The notes beneath the pieces are model-generated. The model worked only from the letters and a program-made list of their open reading frames with translations, ran no database searches and was not told the DNA's origin. This document shows, piece after piece, positions 28,847 to 36,728 of a stretch of 64,000 bases of DNA. The DNA is from Secundilactobacillus silagei JCM 19001. GTDB lineage: Bacteria > Bacillota > Bacilli > Lactobacillales > Lactobacillaceae. Positions within the stretch are counted from its first letter, which is position 1, and each line of letters starts with the position of its first letter. The position numbers and the translations under genes are program-made. The stretch covers positions 186,001 to 250,000 of the forward strand of contig NZ_BCMG01000004.1 of assembly GCF_002217945.1 (NCBI RefSeq), given 5' to 3'.

Positions 28847-29440
28847 GTGTTTAATGATGCTGATTTTCAAGTCTTTGACGATGACACGTTAGCGGGGCGG
28901 ATGGTCGGTATTCGCACGGAGATCGATCCGAAGTTTGAGGGCCTGGCACCCTTAGTAATTGAGACGCTAGGTTTTCAAACACCAATCTACGCGCACGTGG
29001 CCAAGCATTTACGCCGGCATAAGAACCCGCCGATGAATACCTGGGTGGCCTTTAGCGCAAATAGGCGGGGCTATAAAATGGCACCGCATATCATGATCGG
29101 TTTTTGGGACGATCGGCTGTTTATCTGGCTGGCGAGTTTAGCTGAGAACCGGGAGCGACCGGAAATGATTCAGCGGTTAACGGGGATGCTGCCGGAACTG
29201 GCTCACCTCAGTGCTGATTATGAGATCAGTCCCAACCACATGGCGAAGGTCTCCAGTGCGATTTCGGCAACCAGTCTGGCTGATCAGTTAACGCACTACC
29301 AGCAAGTGAAGCAGGCCGACTTTTTAGTGGGTCGGCAGTGGCTGCGAGGGGACGCACTTTTTACGGCGCTTGACCAGCAGCAAACACTGTTAGCCACGGT
29401 GGCTGAGTTAAGGCCGTTCTTTGAACAATTAATTCAGTGA
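28847..29440 (+). CDS. YktB family protein (DUF1054)
   Basis: This is a soluble protein of 197 aa. Family marks are DFQVFDDDTLAGRMVGIRTEI, AHVAKHLRRHKNPPMNTWVAF and YKMAPHIMIGFWDDRLF, matching DUF1054 (YktB). No function is established. I start at GTG 28847, because GGGGGA lies 6 bp upstream and the protein then begins like YktB. An ATG at 28805 would add 14 residues that include the ribosome-binding site. It is divergent from the yueI-rarA pair. Confidence 0.85.
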   Translation: MFNDADFQVFDDDTLAGRMVGIRTEIDPKFEGLAPLVIETLGFQTPIYAHVAKHLRRHKNPPMNTWVAFSANRRGYKMAPHIMIGFWDDRLFIWLASLAENRERPEMIQRLTGMLPELAHLSADYEISPNHMAKVSSAISATSLADQLTHYQQVKQADFLVGRQWLRGDALFTALDQQQTLLATVAELRPFFEQLIQ

Positions 29441-29487
29441 GAACCATGACAAATTTTTAGCACCACTTTTATCGAGCATAAACGCGC

Positions 29488-29601
29488 AACAAAACGGCAA
29501 GCCCCGGCCGTATAAGCTAAAAATAGCGCAATTTTCAGTCAAAAGACAACTGAAAATCACACTATTTCTAACTTATACTCTGGGGCAAAACGCCTTTTGT
29601 T
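29488..29601. repeat. 114-nt intergenic near-palindrome
   Basis: Nested paired arms are AACAAAA.GGC / GCC.TTTTGTT, GCCCC / GGGGC, GTATAAG / CTTATAC, TA.AAATAG / CTATTT.TA and ATTTTCAGT / ACTGAAAAT, closing on an 8-9 base loop. The hairpin lies between the ends of two convergent genes (29440 and 29670). It could be a bidirectional terminator, an RNA-stability element, or a miniature inverted-repeat insertion. Confidence 0.8.
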
Positions 29602-29611
29602 CCGCTCTCAC

Positions 29612-29652
29612 AAAAAAAGCAATCTGCACATAACGTGCAAATTGCTTTTCTT
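29612..29652 (-). terminator. Terminator of rpsD
   Basis: On the minus strand AAGCAATTTGCAC, loop GTTAT, GTGCAGATTGCTT, then seven T. Confidence 0.88.
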
Positions 29653-29669
29653 TAGCTAAACAACGCTTA

Positions 29670-30275
29670 TTAACGGTTGTAGTATTCAACGATAAGAGAT
29701 TCGTCAAGATCTGCATCGAGTTCTTCACGTTCTGGTAAGCGAACAAGTTTACCTTCAAGCTTGTCAGCATCGAACTCAACGTATTGAGGACGACCAACAA
29801 CGGCTTCAACGGCATCCTTGATGATTTGCATATCCTTTGACTTCTCACGAACGCTGATCACTTGACCAGGCTTAACTTCGTATGAAGGGATGTCCAAACG
29901 CTTGCCATCAACAGTGATGTGACCATGGTTAACCAATTGACGAGCTTGGCGACGAGTAGTAGCCAAACCTAAACGGTAAACCACGTTGTCTAAACGACGT
30001 TCGAGCAAGATCATGAAGTTAACACCGACTTTACCTTCGCGAATCTTACCTGCGCGAACGAATAAGTTGTGGAATTGACGTTCAGTCATGCCGTAAGTGA
30101 AACGCAGCTTTTGCTTTTCACGTAATTGAGTCCCATATTCGGACAACTTTGAACGACGGCCTTGACCGTGTTCGCCGGGTGCGAATGGACGACGTGCTAA
30201 TTCTTTACCAGTACCTGAAAGTGATACGCCAAGACGACGTGAGATACGCCAGCTTGGGCCAGTATAACGTGACAT
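29670..30275 (-). CDS. rpsD: 30S ribosomal protein S4
   Basis: S4 (201 aa) is a primary 16S rRNA-binding protein that nucleates small-subunit assembly. It begins [16 protein letters not shown], has the conserved basic block [13 protein letters not shown], and the S4 RNA-binding fold with [32 protein letters not shown]. It lacks the N-terminal zinc cysteines, i.e. the C-minus form common in lactobacilli. I start at ATG 30275, with GGAGGAA upstream. The open frame extends further upstream, but that part is the structured leader, not protein. It is a monocistronic unit with its own promoter, leader and terminator. Confidence 0.97.
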   Translation of the reverse strand: MSRYTGPSWRISRRLGVSLSGTGKELARRPFAPGEHGQGRRSKLSEYGTQLREKQKLRFTYGMTERQFHNLFVRAGKIREGKVGVNFMILLERRLDNVVYRLGLATTRRQARQLVNHGHITVDGKRLDIPSYEVKPGQVISVREKSKDMQIIKDAVEAVVGRPQYVEFDADKLEGKLVRLPEREELDADLDESLIVEYYNR

Positions 30276-30446
30276 AGATAGTTCCTCCAAAAATTTTAGT
30301 TGGAGTAAAATAATTTGACGTGAGTTTGATATTCGTGCAGATCCCTTTGCAGCTTTCGCCCTGTGCAGCCGCAGGTTACTAACTGAACCACCTTTTGGCA
30401 GTGATCTGTTGACGAGCTTACCGCTCACCGCTGCATTATTTTACAC
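30276..30446 (-). promoter_or_regulatory. Candidate rpsD leader (S4 autoregulation)
   Basis: This is a 5' leader of about 170 nt between the promoter and the rpsD start. It can form helices: on the minus strand GCAGCGGTGA with TCACTGC, and GCGGCTGCACAGGG.GAAAGCTGC. In Bacillus, rpsD is translationally repressed by S4 binding to its leader; a similar role here is inferred from the long, GC-rich folded leader in an AT-rich context. Confidence 0.45.
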
Positions 30447-30453
30447 AATAGCC

Positions 30454-30483
30454 AGTATATCGCGGATACTTACTGAATGTCAA
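30454..30483 (-). promoter_or_regulatory. Promoter of rpsD
   Basis: TTGACA (30483-30478), 18-bp spacer, TATACT (30459-30454). The -35 overlaps the 3' end of the upstream GAF-domain gene. Confidence 0.8.
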
Positions 30484-30943
30484 TATGTTTCAGCAGAATC
30501 GCGGCGAATTGTTCCAGTTCAGCCTGATCTTTTTTGGTAAAGCGGCCAACTTTAGGGGAGTCCAGATCCATGACACCAATCTTCACGCCGTTTTTAGTAA
30601 GTGGCACCACAACTTCACTGTTGCTGGCGGAATCACAGGCGATGTGACCAGGAAATTGGTGGACGTCTTCGACTAGTTGAGATTGCTGCGTCTTCAAAGC
30701 GGTCCCGGTGACCCCGGCGCCATTTTGAATGTGCACGCAGGCCACGTTGCCCTGGAAGGGTCCCAGTAACAGTTCATCATCTTTGGGCTGGTAGAGATAA
30801 AAGCCCGCCCAGTTTAAGTCAGTCATACTTTGGTTCAATAAAGCCGATGCATTGGATAGGTTGGCGATTAAATTAGTTTCATTATATAGAAGTGCGTCCA
30901 ACTGCTGATTCATCATTGAAACGGTGGTATTGGTTTCTGACAT
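30470..30943 (-). CDS. GAF-domain protein, fRMsr type (YtsP-like)
   Basis: This is a 157-aa single GAF domain of the free methionine-R-sulfoxide reductase family: NWAGFYLY, LLLGPFQGNVAC, DVHQFPGHIACD and a C-terminal MDLDSP. Family enzymes reduce free methionine sulfoxide using three conserved cysteines. Two are present (C69 in NVAC and C103 in HIAC), but the one in the GVCG loop is Thr79 (GVTG). Activity with only two cysteines is possible, but uncertain. The neighbour order with rpsD equals that of ytsP in Bacillus. It is followed by rpsD without its own terminator. Confidence 0.85.
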   Translation of the reverse strand: MSETNTTVSMMNQQLDALLYNETNLIANLSNASALLNQSMTDLNWAGFYLYQPKDDELLLGPFQGNVACVHIQNGAGVTGTALKTQQSQLVEDVHQFPGHIACDSASNSEVVVPLTKNGVKIGVMDLDSPKVGRFTKKDQAELEQFAAILLKHIDIQ

Positions 30944-31008
30944 TTTGATTACCTCTCACGTTTTAGTTTACGAATGTTTAAATTCGAGTGAAGCCTTTTC
31001 ACAAGGTA

Positions 31009-31017
31009 TGCTATAAT
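31009..31017 (+). promoter_or_regulatory. Extended -10 promoter of ezrA
   Basis: TGcTATAAT, about 100 bp upstream of the ezrA ATG; no convincing -35. Confidence 0.55.
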
Positions 31018-31117
31018 TTAAGCTGGTATAGATTTTAAGGGCTAATTGATGAAAATGCAATCATAATCTATCTAATATACATAAAGATGTATTTTGGTGA
31101 CGAAGGATGGGGATTAG

Positions 31118-32860
31118 ATGTTTAGGATACTAATAGGTGTTATTATCCTGGCAATTGTCATATATGCGGGTATCTTAATCTACCAGCAATATCTGATCAG
31201 ACGATTAAAAGGGATCAATCAAAAACGAGAAGCACTGACAATTGATGAATTGGGGACTTCAGTTGACCAAGTTCGCGCCATGAGCTTGACGGGTAAGACG
31301 CTGGAAGAAGTGACACAGCTGGCCGCGGACTTTGGCGATCTGAAGGAAAATCGGTTACCACGACTTGAACAACAAGTTAATGAAGCAATCAATAATGCTA
31401 AACAGTACCGGGTATTAAATGCTCAAAGTGAAGCTAAAAAGGCCACGGCGTCACTGGAGGTTGCCGAACAGGCCATTCAGAAAATCGAAGACCGGATCGC
31501 GGAACTAAAGAAGATCGACGCCCAGCATAAGCAGGCGGTCAAGACGCTGGAAGCTAAGTACCAGTCGTTACGCAAAACCTTATTGGCGAAAAACTTTATG
31601 TACGGCGATGCCATCGATGGATTAGAGACCCAGTTAGGTCAACTGGAAGACGATAACGATCATTTCCGCGAAGTGACCAGCAAGGGCGACCACGAAGAAG
31701 CGGCTAAGTTATTGGAACAGCTGCAGTCGGATACGGATCATTTAGACGAAATGCTGAAGGCCATCCCACCGTTAGTGGCTAACTTGGAGACCGAATTTCC
31801 AACCCAGGTCAAGGAATTGACCCAGGGTGAAAACGAATTGTCAGCGGAGGGCTACCGCTTCCCCGTGACTGATCTGAAAGACCAGATTGCCGCGCTACCG
31901 GCTGAGATCAACCGGAGCAAGACGCTATTGGCTAAGTTGGACGTGACCGCAGTCAAACAGGCGGATACGTCGTTGTCCACTAAGATCGACCACTTCTATG
32001 ATCTGATGCAAAAGGAAATGGTCGCCAAGACCAAGGTCACGAAGAACTTGGATTATCTGTCCAAATTCATTAACCATGCTAAAAACCAAAATACGTTACT
32101 GATGCGTGAGCTGGAACGCTTAAATACTAACTACACGTTAGATCACCATGAACTAGAGACTACCCGTGAATTTGCCGAACAGCTGCGCAACATTGAGACC
32201 ACCTATCAAAAAGACGTGGAAAACATCCACAGTAATGAGGCGGTCTACACGGAAGTAGACGCTCACCAAACGCGGCAGACGCACGATTTGACACAGATTG
32301 AAAAACAGCAGCAGGAGATCAATGATTCCGTTGCTGGATTGGCGAAAGAAGAAGAACAGGCGAATCAAAACTTACAGCAATTTGAATTTCAGCTTCACAG
32401 CACGCGTCGCGAAGTTGAAAACTTAAACTTGCCTGGGGCGTCAAAGGCCTATTTAGACTATTATCAAGTTGTCAGTGATGAAATTGATAAATTGGCTGAT
32501 GACATGGATCAGGTGCAGATCAACATGGAAGACATTACTAAACAGCTGATCATGATCCAGTCTGATCTTGACAGTCTAACTGAAAAGACCAATGATCTGA
32601 TCGACAGCGCGCAACTGGCTGAACAGCTGATCCAGTATGCCAACCGTTACCGCATGACCCATGACGAAGTCGCTAAAGCCAGTCAGGAGGCCCAGCGCCT
32701 GTTTGACGAGGACTACGACTATCCGAAGAGCCTGGAGACGATTGCGACCGTGTTAGATCAGGTCGAACCGGGATCGTATAAGCGGTTAGAAGACCGGTAC
32801 TATAAGAGTAAAAAATCAGCGGATGAACAGCACGCTGATGAGGAACCGGAAGAAAAATAG
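31118..32860 (+). CDS. ezrA: Septation ring formation regulator EzrA
   Basis: This is a membrane-anchored regulator of FtsZ ring assembly (580 aa). One N-terminal transmembrane helix (about residues 2-22) is followed by a short basic stretch (RRLKGINQKR). The rest is almost entirely coiled coil built as spectrin-like repeats, rich in Glu, Gln, Lys and Leu. The end is a charged tail (KKSADEQHADEEPEEK). Size and topology match EzrA, and the neighbours iscS and thiI give the Bacillus order ezrA-nifZ-thiI. The ATG follows AAGGATGGGG. Confidence 0.93.
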   Translation: MFRILIGVIILAIVIYAGILIYQQYLIRRLKGINQKREALTIDELGTSVDQVRAMSLTGKTLEEVTQLAADFGDLKENRLPRLEQQVNEAINNAKQYRVLNAQSEAKKATASLEVAEQAIQKIEDRIAELKKIDAQHKQAVKTLEAKYQSLRKTLLAKNFMYGDAIDGLETQLGQLEDDNDHFREVTSKGDHEEAAKLLEQLQSDTDHLDEMLKAIPPLVANLETEFPTQVKELTQGENELSAEGYRFPVTDLKDQIAALPAEINRSKTLLAKLDVTAVKQADTSLSTKIDHFYDLMQKEMVAKTKVTKNLDYLSKFINHAKNQNTLLMRELERLNTNYTLDHHELETTREFAEQLRNIETTYQKDVENIHSNEAVYTEVDAHQTRQTHDLTQIEKQQQEINDSVAGLAKEEEQANQNLQQFEFQLHSTRREVENLNLPGASKAYLDYYQVVSDEIDKLADDMDQVQINMEDITKQLIMIQSDLDSLTEKTNDLIDSAQLAEQLIQYANRYRMTHDEVAKASQEAQRLFDEDYDYPKSLETIATVLDQVEPGSYKRLEDRYYKSKKSADEQHADEEPEEK

Positions 32861-32882
32861 GGTTGTTAATTGAATGAGATAG

Positions 32883-32920
32883 GGTGCTGCCATTTTGGAA
32901 TGGCGGTGCTTTTTTATTTT
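32883..32920 (+). terminator. Terminator after ezrA
   Basis: GTGC.GCCATT, loop TTGG, AATGGC..TGC, then six T. Confidence 0.75.
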
Positions 32921-32943
32921 GCGGGTCCTTTTCCGTTTCGTTT

Positions 32944-33070
32944 ATATAGCCTAATCGGGCTCCAGCGGGCAGAGAGCTGCATGTAAGCCAACTATGGCAT
33001 AAATCCAAGTTCGGGATTTTTGCCATAGTCAGCTTACACTCCGCTCCCTTAACGCCCGCTTTCGCACCTT
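32944..33070. repeat. Structured intergenic element, copy 1 (127 bp)
   Basis: Flanking blocks shared with copy 2 are TAATCGGGCTCCAGC at the left and GCTTTCGCACCTT at the right. Between them are nested arms: GCGGGC / GCCCGC, then GTAAGC / GCTTAC, ACTATGGCA / TGCCATAGT, and AAATCC / GGGATTT around a 6-base loop. It is between ezrA and the iscS promoter. Copy 2 is at 35717-35843 with the same length and different but still complementary arms. Confidence 0.85.
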
Positions 33071-33074
33071 TGAC

Positions 33075-33103
33075 TTGCGTCACCTCCTCATATCCTATAT
33101 AAT
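33075..33103 (+). promoter_or_regulatory. Promoter of iscS-thiI
   Basis: TTGCGT, 17 bp, TATAAT, starting 5 bp after the structured element; about 64 bp upstream of the iscS ATG. Confidence 0.6.
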
Positions 33104-33166
33104 CAACCCCAGTCTATCCAATGATTGGAGTCGAACCAATCTAAAACGCAAAGAGGCAGAGTATAC

Positions 33167-34315
33167 ATGATTTATTTTGATAACAGTGCAACAACCAAAG
33201 CGGATCCCGAAGTTGTTTCGACTTACGATAAAGTCAGCGACAAAGTTTGGGGCAATCCTTCTAGTTTACATCAGTTCGGTGAAGAAGCTTTCAACTTACT
33301 GGAACAATCCCGCAAACAGATCGCCGATTTAATCGGTGCATCTCAAAGCGAAGTACTGTTCACCAGCGGCGGCAGCGAAGGCGACAACTGGGTCCTGAAG
33401 GGAACCGCCATTGAAAAGCGGCAGTTTGGGAACCATTTGATCACTACCGCAGTTGAACATCCCGCCATTCATAACTCAATGGAACAGCTTAAAAAATTAG
33501 GCTTTGAAGTGACCTACTTACCTGTTGATAAGCACGGCCGGATCTCCATTGATGATCTGAAAGCTGCCATTCGGCCAACCACGATCTTAGTGTCGATCAT
33601 GGCCGTAAACAACGAGATTGGCACGATTCAGCCCCTCAAAGAAGCGGCCGAAGTACTGAAAGACTATCCCAAAATTCATTTTCACATTGATGCCGTCCAA
33701 GGGATTGGCAAGGGTATTCAAGATCTGATCATGAATGACCGGGTGGACTTCGTGACCTTCTCTGGCCACAAATTCCACGCACCACGAGGGATTGGCTTTA
33801 TCTATGCTCGTCGTGGCCGCAAGATTGCCCCATTGATTGATGGTGGCGGCCAAGAACGCGCTTTACGTGGCGGTACTGAGAACTTGCCAGCAATTGCTGC
33901 CATGGCGAAAGCTTTGCGGTTACTGCTAACGGATGAAAAACAAAAAGTGGCTAATGAAGCTGCCATTAAGCAGCGGATCTTTGATCACGTCAAAAAATTT
34001 CCGTTAGTCACTACTTTTTCTGAGGATAATGCTGGTTTCGCACCGCACATTCTCTGCTTTGCGATTCAAGGGGTTCGTGGCGAGACCATTGTTCACGCTT
34101 TTGAAGAACAGGGCATCTACATCTCAACGACGAGTGCCTGCAGTTCTAAAAAGCACGTTCCTTCCAGCACTTTGAGTGCAATGCACGTTCCAGAAGACAT
34201 TTCTACCAGCGCCATTCGAATCTCTTTGGACGACCACAACACGTTGGCCGAAGCAGACGAATTCAACAAAGTGTTTGATAAGCTTTATGACAAGTTCAAA
34301 CTATTATCAGCTTAA
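33167..34315 (+). CDS. Cysteine desulfurase (NifS/IscS family, ThiI partner)
   Basis: This is a PLP enzyme that removes sulfur from cysteine and passes it as persulfide (382 aa). The PLP lysine is K202 in FSGHKFHAPRG. The persulfide cysteine is C325 in STTSACSSK. Other family blocks are MIYFDNSATT at the start and LFTSGGSEGDN. The start ATG 33167 gives the normal N-terminus; a further in-frame ATG at 33125 would add 14 unrelated residues. It is 24 bp upstream of thiI and corresponds to nifZ of Bacillus, which feeds ThiI for 4-thiouridine. No iscU or suf genes are nearby. Confidence 0.94.
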   Translation: MIYFDNSATTKADPEVVSTYDKVSDKVWGNPSSLHQFGEEAFNLLEQSRKQIADLIGASQSEVLFTSGGSEGDNWVLKGTAIEKRQFGNHLITTAVEHPAIHNSMEQLKKLGFEVTYLPVDKHGRISIDDLKAAIRPTTILVSIMAVNNEIGTIQPLKEAAEVLKDYPKIHFHIDAVQGIGKGIQDLIMNDRVDFVTFSGHKFHAPRGIGFIYARRGRKIAPLIDGGGQERALRGGTENLPAIAAMAKALRLLLTDEKQKVANEAAIKQRIFDHVKKFPLVTTFSEDNAGFAPHILCFAIQGVRGETIVHAFEEQGIYISTTSACSSKKHVPSSTLSAMHVPEDISTSAIRISLDDHNTLAEADEFNKVFDKLYDKFKLLSA

Positions 34316-34339
34316 GATTTAATCGAAAAGGAGACCCAT

Positions 34340-35557
34340 ATGCAATATTCAGAAATTATGGTGCGTTACGGGGAACTTTCGACCAAGGGGAAGAATAAAA
34401 AAGATTTTATTCGCCAATTAGGTCGAAACGTTCGTCACAGCCTGCATGACTTTGAAGGCTTAGATGTCCGTGCGCAGTATGACCGGTTGCACGTTGCCTT
34501 GAACGGGAATGATTCAGATGCCGTCATCGAACGGTTAAAGGGCGTCTTTGGTATCGAAAACTTTTCACCGGTAATTAAGGTGGAAAAGGATTTCGAAGCC
34601 GTTAAAGATACCGCTCTGGAAATGATTCAGGCCCAATTCAAGCCTGGCATGACGTTTAAGATCAACACCCGTCGCCAGGACCATCAATTCGAATACGACA
34701 CCAACCAGATCAACGACAAGCTGGGTGGCCACATCTTGCGCAATGTTCCGGGTATTAAAGTTAAAATGAAACAGCCCGATATTACGCTGCGAGTGGAAGT
34801 TCGGATGAACGGTATTTTTCTTAGTAGCGAAACCATCCCTGGTGCTGGCGGCTTGCCCGTTGGCACTGGTGGTAAGGCCACGATGATGCTTTCTGGTGGG
34901 ATCGATTCACCAGTAGCAGCTTACATGGGCATGAAGCGGGGCGTTAAACTGGACATGGTGCACTTCTTTAGTCCGCCATATACCAGTGAACAAGCGCTGG
35001 GTAAAGCTAAACAGCTGACCTCCAAGATTGCCGGTTACGCTGGCAGCATCAACTTTATTCAGGTACCGTTTACTAAGGTTCAAGAAACCATCAAAGAAAA
35101 GGTACCAGAGGGTTATTTAATGACCATTCAGCGACGGATGATGCTGCGAATTGCTGCAGCCATTACCGTTTCCCGTGGCGACAAGGGCGTCTTCACTGGC
35201 GAATCACTGGGTCAAGTGGCCTCGCAGACCCTTGAATCCATGATGGCCATTAATGACGTGACCACCTTACCAGTGCTGCGGCCATTAGTTTCAATGGACA
35301 AGACCGAGATCATTAAGATCGCTGAGCAGATCGATACGTATGATTTATCAATCATGCCATTTGAAGACTGCTGCACGATCTTCACACCGCCAGCACCAAA
35401 GACGCGGCCTGACCTTGAAAAAACCCGTAACTTTGAAAAACTGATTGATGTGGACGGCTTGATGCAAGAAGCACTTGATGGCATCAAAGTAACCGTGATC
35501 CGGCCTGGTGAGAACTTTATGAACCAGCAAGAAGACGTGTTTGCGGAATTACTTTAA
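34340..35557 (+). CDS. thiI: tRNA 4-thiouridine sulfurtransferase ThiI
   Basis: ThiI adenylates U8 of tRNA and replaces oxygen with sulfur (405 aa). An N-terminal ferredoxin-like plus THUMP region (residues about 1-165) binds tRNA. The PP-loop SGGIDS is at 185-190. The protein ends without the rhodanese domain of the enterobacterial form, as in Bacillus, so sulfur must come directly from the desulfurase encoded just upstream. The PP-loop domain includes [11 protein letters not shown], with cysteines typical of the family. The ATG follows AAAAGGAG. Confidence 0.95.
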   Translation: MQYSEIMVRYGELSTKGKNKKDFIRQLGRNVRHSLHDFEGLDVRAQYDRLHVALNGNDSDAVIERLKGVFGIENFSPVIKVEKDFEAVKDTALEMIQAQFKPGMTFKINTRRQDHQFEYDTNQINDKLGGHILRNVPGIKVKMKQPDITLRVEVRMNGIFLSSETIPGAGGLPVGTGGKATMMLSGGIDSPVAAYMGMKRGVKLDMVHFFSPPYTSEQALGKAKQLTSKIAGYAGSINFIQVPFTKVQETIKEKVPEGYLMTIQRRMMLRIAAAITVSRGDKGVFTGESLGQVASQTLESMMAINDVTTLPVLRPLVSMDKTEIIKIAEQIDTYDLSIMPFEDCCTIFTPPAPKTRPDLEKTRNFEKLIDVDGLMQEALDGIKVTVIRPGENFMNQQEDVFAELL

Positions 35558-35595
35558 GAGAATAAATTAAAGAGAAATTTAGAAGTTGATTGATG

Positions 35596-35629
35596 GAGCT
35601 GTGTGCCGGTTGGGTGCATGGCTCTTTTT
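35596..35629 (+). terminator. Terminator after thiI
   Basis: GAGC..TG.GCC / GG.GCATGGCTC hairpin followed by five T. It is imperfect but well placed 39 bp after the stop. Confidence 0.65.
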
Positions 35630-35698
35630 GAGTTTTCGATTATATCGTTTTATGGATTTAAGCAGGCAGAACGCGGGATGTAACAGGAGGTAGTAAAA

Positions 35699-35722
35699 AT
35701 GCTGAGCATTCATTTTATCTAG
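35699..35722 (+). CDS. Possible 7-codon leader peptide
   Basis: ATG CTG AGC ATT CAT TTT ATC TAG (MLSIHFI) is preceded by a perfect AGGAGG at 8 bp. Its stop codon lies in the first bases of structured element copy 2. It is too short to be judged by composition; it may be a leader peptide or chance. Confidence 0.25.
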   Translation: MLSIHFI

Positions 35723-35843
35723 CTTAATCGGGCTCCAGCAGGCAGAGACTTGCACCTAGCGGGAAAGCCACACAAATCCAGGCCCGGGATTTCTGCGACT
35801 TCCCCACTAGGCTCCAGTCTCTAACCGCCTGCTTTCGCACCTT
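35717..35843. repeat. Structured intergenic element, copy 2 (127 bp)
   Basis: It has the same outer blocks as copy 1 (TAATCGGGCTCCAGC and GCTTTCGCACCTT) and the same AAATCC / GGGATTT inner stem with a 6-base loop. The arms are GCAGGC / GCCTGC, AGAGAC / GTCTCT, CCTAG / CTAGG and GGGAA.AG / CTTCCC: different bases, pairing kept. It lies between thiI and the tpx promoter. Confidence 0.85.
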
Positions 35844-35852
35844 GGTTTTGCC

Positions 35853-35881
35853 TTGACTCTTTTCCCCTTCCGCAGTAAATT
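35853..35881 (+). promoter_or_regulatory. Promoter of tpx
   Basis: TTGACT, 17 bp, TAAATT; begins 10 bp after structured element copy 2. Confidence 0.65.
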
Positions 35882-35920
35882 TAACCTATAGTTGCACCCA
35901 AAAGGAGTGTTTATAAATTG

Positions 35921-36430
35921 ATGAAGGTTAAATTTAACGGTGAAGAAGTTGAATTAGAAGGTAACCCACCTCAAGTTGGGGACCAGTTACCTAAGTTTAA
36001 GTTGTTCAATCAAAATGGTGAAAAGGTTAAGATGGCGCAATTAATTGGCAAGCCACTCGTGCTTTCTATCGTGCCTGATCTGCAAACACCCGTCTGCAGC
36101 ACCCAGACCCACAAGTTTAATCAGCAAGCTGACCACTATCCCGATGCAACCTTTGTGACCATTTCCAACAACACCATCCAGCAGCAGAAGAACTGGTGCG
36201 GTGCCGAAGGGGTCATTAACCTGCAAGTTTTGTCCGATGAAGAATTGTCATTTGGCTACGCAACTAATCTGTATCTGCCTAACATGGGCGTTTTGACCCG
36301 TTCAGTGATCATCACTGACGCAACGGGTAAGATCACCTACGAGGAAATTGTGGCCGACGTGGCAAATGAGCCAGATTATGTGACAGCGCTAAATGCCCTA
36401 GAAAAATTAACATCTAGAGTTGACGATTAG
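35921..36430 (+). CDS. tpx: Thiol peroxidase Tpx
   Basis: This is a peroxiredoxin of about 169 aa that reduces peroxides with thioredoxin. The peroxidatic cysteine is C59 in LQTPVCSTQT and the resolving cysteine is C93 in NWCGAEG; both are intact, so it is an atypical two-cysteine type. The N-terminus (MKVKFNGEEVELEGNPPQVG) and the final segment EPDYVTALNALEKL fit Tpx. The start could be ATG 35921 or TTG 35918; the AAAGGAGTG site favours the latter slightly by spacing. It is in the ezrA-iscS-thiI-tpx neighbourhood also seen in Bacillus. Confidence 0.94.
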   Translation: MKVKFNGEEVELEGNPPQVGDQLPKFKLFNQNGEKVKMAQLIGKPLVLSIVPDLQTPVCSTQTHKFNQQADHYPDATFVTISNNTIQQQKNWCGAEGVINLQVLSDEELSFGYATNLYLPNMGVLTRSVIITDATGKITYEEIVADVANEPDYVTALNALEKLTSRVDD

Positions 36431-36448
36431 CCTAAAAATGGCTATCAT
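36420..36448 (+). promoter_or_regulatory. Promoter of valS T-box transcript
   Basis: TTGACG, 17 bp, TATCAT. The -35 box lies in the last codons of tpx and the spacer spans its stop codon. Confidence 0.75.
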
Positions 36449-36454
36449 ATCGAG

Positions 36455-36692
36455 TATAAGCAATGAGCAAGAGAGTAGAACACTTGGTATCGCGCAGAGA
36501 GAAGACCCTTGGCTGAAAGGTCTTTCGATTCAATGTTCGAACGTAGCTTGCGAGCTGTCAGACTGAACGCACAGTAGGCCTGACCGGAGTGACATCCGTT
36601 AACGATTGTTATTAAGAGGGGTTTAAAAGCCCAATTTAGGTGGTACCGCGAAAAGCACTTCGTCCTATTTTTATAGGATGAAGTGCTTTTTT
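36455..36692 (+). promoter_or_regulatory. T-box leader (valine) of valS
   Basis: This is a leader of about 238 nt with a Stem I region, the conserved AGGTGGTACCGCG (about 36638-36650) and a terminator of GCACTTCGTCCTAT and ATAGGATGAAGTGC followed by six T. The bulge TGGT fits an A discriminator as in tRNA-Val. A GTC in the 3' part of Stem I (GAGCTGTCAGAC) is a likely valine specifier. Uncharged tRNA-Val should allow read-through into valS. Confidence 0.93.
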
Positions 36693-36728
36693 CTTACATA
36701 ACAGTCAATCACGAAAGGAAGAGATCAC

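Noticed and set aside
29488-29601. Insertion sequence ends
   Set aside because: No transposase frame lies between or near the arms, and no flanking duplication is visible; kept only as a palindrome.
30276-30428. N-terminal extension of rpsD
   Set aside because: S4 starts with MSRYTGP; the extra codons are the leader and lack a ribosome-binding site.
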